From the NCBI RefSeq assembly GCF_020858115.1, contig NZ_JACYMM010000006.1, positions 62,001 to 126,000 on the forward strand: a stretch of DNA of 64,000 nt. Reading direction: 5' to 3'. This DNA comes from Janthinobacterium sp. FW305-129. Lineage in GTDB: Bacteria > Pseudomonadota > Gammaproteobacteria > Burkholderiales > Burkholderiaceae_D. Made by a program: the position numbers and the translations under genes. Numbering within the stretch: position 1 is the first letter of the stretch; the number at the start of each line of letters is the position of its first letter. Below the pieces are notes generated by a model. It saw only the letters and a list, made by a program, of their open reading frames with translations. It was not told the DNA's origin and made no database searches. This document shows positions 62,041-64,000 of this stretch, one piece after another.

Positions 62041-64000
62041 ATGCATCGTCATGGATCATTGAATCACGTCTACCGCCTCGTCTGGAGCCACGTCCTGAAC
62101 GCCTGGGTCGCCGTCGCGGAAACCTCGCGCGGACGCGGCAAGGGCAGCCGCCGCAAACTGGCCGCAGCGGCGGCCGCCATGACGGCGCTGGCGCTGGGAG
62201 GACCGGCGCTGGCCACTCCCACGGGCGGGCAGGTGGTGGCAGGCACGGCCAGCATCAGCCAGCAGGGCAACAGCACCACGATCAGGCAATCGAGCCAGCA
62301 GGCGGCGCTGAACTGGAACAGTTTTAACGTGGGCGCCAACGAAAGCGTCACCTTCGTTCAGCCTTCGGCCAGCGCGCTGGCCGTCAACCGCATCTTCGAC
62401 AGCAACGGCACGCAAATCCTCGGAAGGCTCAACGCGAATGGCCAGGTATACCTGATCAACCCGAACGGCGTGCTGTTCGGCCGCGGCGCGCAAGTCAATG
62501 TGGGCGGCCTGGTGGCTTCGACGCTCGACGTCGACAACGCCAGCCTGGGCGGCTCGAAGCATGCCTTCGCCGGCAAGGGCAGCGGCAGCGTCATCAACGA
62601 AGGCACGCTGCGCGCGGCCGACGGCGGCTATGTCGCCTTGCTGGGCAACAAGGTCGGCAACCAGGGCGCCATCTCGGCCCGTCTGGGCACGGTCGCGCTG
62701 GGTGCCGGCAGCGCCGCTACCCTGAGCTTTGACGGTGCGCGCCTGCTGCAACTGCGCATCGAGCAAAGCACCCTGAACAACCTGGCCGAGAACGGCGGCC
62801 TGATCCGCGCCGATAGCGGCCAGGTGCTGATGAGCGCTGGCGCCCGCGACTCGCTGCTGGCCAGCGTCGTCAACAACACGGGCGTCATCGAGGCGCGCAG
62901 CGTGGAACAGCGCGATGGCAGCATCGTCTTGCTCGGCGGCATGAGCGCCGGCACCACCCATGTGGCCGGCACCCTGGACGCCAGCGCCCCGAACGGCGGC
63001 AATGGCGGCTTCATCGAAACGAGCGCCGCCCACGTGAAGGTCGCCAACGACGTTCGCATCAGCACGGCCGCCGCTCAGGGCCGCGCCGGCACCTGGCTGA
63101 TCGACCCGGTCGACTTCACCATCGCCGCCAGCGGCGGCGACATCAGCGGCGCCGCCCTGTCGGCCAACCTGCGCAATGGCAATGTGGTGATCCAGAGCAC
63201 GCAAGGCAGCGCCGGCACGGCCGGCGACGTGCACGTCAACGACAAGGTGAACTGGTCGGCCAACCGGCTGACCCTGAACGCCCAGCGCAACATCAATATC
63301 AACGCCACCCTGAACGGTTCCGGCACAGCCAGCCTGGCGCTGGAATATGGCCAGGCCGCCGCCGCCGCCGGCAATACGGCCGTGTATCAGCTGGGCAGCG
63401 GCGCGCAGGTGCATCTGCCCGCCGGGCAAAATTTCAGCACCACATTGGGCGCGGACGGCGTGCGCACCGACTATACGGTCATCACCGCCCTGGGCGCTTA
63501 CCGCAGCGTCACGGGCACCGACTTGCAAGGCATTAATGGCAAGCTGAACGGCAATTTTGTGCTCGGTGCCGACATCGACGCCTCGGCCACCGCCTCGGCC
63601 GCCTGGAACCCCGTTTGGTGGGATGCGGGCTTCATGCCGCTGGGCAGGGATACGGGCTTCAGCGGCATCTTCGACGGCCTCGGTCATTCCATCAATCAGC
63701 TCAGCATGATGTCGGGTTCCGGCGGCGGCAGCGGCTTGTTTTCCATCACCACCAAGGATGCCCTGATCCAGAACGTGGGTTTGAATGGCGGCCACATCAA
63801 GACCCATTATTACGCGGGCGGCCTGGTGGGCGACAACAAGGGCACGATCAGGAATAGCTATGCGGCGCTCGATGTCACCGCCGATGGCTTCATCAGCGGC
63901 GGCCTGGTGGCGCGCAACAGCGGCAGCATCATCAACAGCTACGCCTCGGGCGCCGTCAGCGGCAACTCCCTGAGCGGGGGCTTGGCCGGCATCAACCTGG
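62041..64000 (+). CDS. Two-partner-secretion filamentous adhesin, N-terminal part
   Basis: The reading frame is open from ATG 62041 through the window end (653 residues, continuing). The N-terminus is an extended signal peptide (MHRHGSLNHVYRLVWSHVLN, then AWVAVAETSRGRGK, as in ESPR), a hydrophobic stretch ending in PALA, and the haemagglutination-activity TPS domain (QQGNSTTIRQSSQQAALNWN, NRIFDSNGTQILGRLNANGQ, YLINPNGVLFGRGAQVNVGG). After a beta-helical stretch come GLUG-type repeats (YAGGLVGDNKGTIRNSYAAL, SGGLVARNSGSIINSYASGA). Such proteins are secreted by a TpsB outer-membrane partner, which is not in the window. AAGGA lies 8 bases before the start. Confidence 0.92.
   Translation, partial: MHRHGSLNHVYRLVWSHVLNAWVAVAETSRGRGKGSRRKLAAAAAAMTALALGGPALATPTGGQVVAGTASISQQGNSTTIRQSSQQAALNWNSFNVGANESVTFVQPSASALAVNRIFDSNGTQILGRLNANGQVYLINPNGVLFGRGAQVNVGGLVASTLDVDNASLGGSKHAFAGKGSGSVINEGTLRAADGGYVALLGNKVGNQGAISARLGTVALGAGSAATLSFDGARLLQLRIEQSTLNNLAENGGLIRADSGQVLMSAGARDSLLASVVNNTGVIEARSVEQRDGSIVLLGGMSAGTTHVAGTLDASAPNGGNGGFIETSAAHVKVANDVRISTAAAQGRAGTWLIDPVDFTIAASGGDISGAALSANLRNGNVVIQSTQGSAGTAGDVHVNDKVNWSANRLTLNAQRNININATLNGSGTASLALEYGQAAAAAGNTAVYQLGSGAQVHLPAGQNFSTTLGADGVRTDYTVITALGAYRSVTGTDLQGINGKLNGNFVLGADIDASATASAAWNPVWWDAGFMPLGRDTGFSGIFDGLGHSINQLSMMSGSGGGSGLFSITTKDALIQNVGLNGGHIKTHYYAGGLVGDNKGTIRNSYAALDVTADGFISGGLVARNSGSIINSYASGAVSGNSLSGGLAGINL

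Noticed and set aside
62056..63807. 583-codon open frame on the minus strand at the right edge
   Set aside because: It is antisense to the TPS adhesin, whose signal peptide and TPS domain are unmistakable on the plus strand.
1..64000. tRNA, rRNA, CRISPR, insertion sequences or prophage genes
   Set aside because: Looked for on both strands; none of the gaps has a tRNA-like cloverleaf, regular spacer array, transposase or phage gene.

Overview
The window reads as chromosomal DNA of a high-GC betaproteobacterium, most likely an Oxalobacteraceae member close to Janthinobacterium or Massilia/Duganella. This is inferred from codon use, from the cbb3 oxidase/FNR layout, from a beta-type glmS-lrp pair and from the mix of families, not from any database match. 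Genes are densely packed, with many 4-base ATGA or TGATG stop/start overlaps. There are no tRNA, rRNA, CRISPR or insertion-sequence genes that I can see.

Region by region. (1) 1-9.7 kb is a micro-aerobic respiration locus: ccoI end, ccoS, then ccoN-O-Q-P-G-H, with an FNR-type regulator convergent at the end and a perfect FNR box before ccoN. A type VI secretion lipase cassette (tla3 plus a decayed tle3) sits on the opposite strand between ccoS and ccoN. (2) 10-13 kb is a large hybrid sensor kinase. (3) 13-16 kb is the molybdate uptake operon modA-B-C with its repressor modE as the last gene and a ModE box before modA. (4) 16-21.3 kb holds a SBF-type transporter, a BON-domain periplasmic protein and a glrK-qseG-glrR-like three-gene operon. 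The BON gene has a textbook sigma-54 promoter and two TGTC-N10-GACA sites of the GlrR type upstream, so it looks like the direct target of the neighbouring system. (5) 21.5-31.4 kb is a set of small units: an M16C peptidase, a VOC protein, a Fur-boxed AraC regulator diverging from a methyltransferase, an SDR, LysR/MFS pairs and a Cys-rich HTH regulator. (6) 31.4-37 kb is a complete RND efflux pump (adaptor, permease, outer-membrane factor). (7) 37-46.6 kb holds accessory and metabolic genes: another LysR/MFS pair with a palindromic operator, a stress protein, nadM-nadE, a ClbS-like protein coupled to an ArsR-rhodanese regulator, and a membrane protein that diverges across a 40-bp perfect palindrome. 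(8) 46.6-51 kb has a large mechanosensitive channel and a chemoreceptor. (9) 51-55 kb is a methionine-synthesis unit: core MetE-like synthase (MesD type), DUF1852/MesX partner and FMN reductase in one operon, with a divergent LysR/MetR-type regulator. (10) 55-62 kb holds a serine beta-lactamase-like lipoprotein, glmS, an Lrp/AsnC regulator, a two-component pair, and between them a 315-base gap filled with two helically phased arrays of DnaA-box-like 9-mers. (11) The right edge is the start of a large two-partner-secretion adhesin.

The best candidates for something new are the GlrR/sigma-54/BON circuit, the phased DnaA-box-like arrays downstream of lrp, the T6SS lipase remnant lodged inside the cco locus, and the ClbS homologue tied to an ArsR-rhodanese regulator. 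The methionine-synthase operon is a recently described type rather than a new one, but it is complete here.
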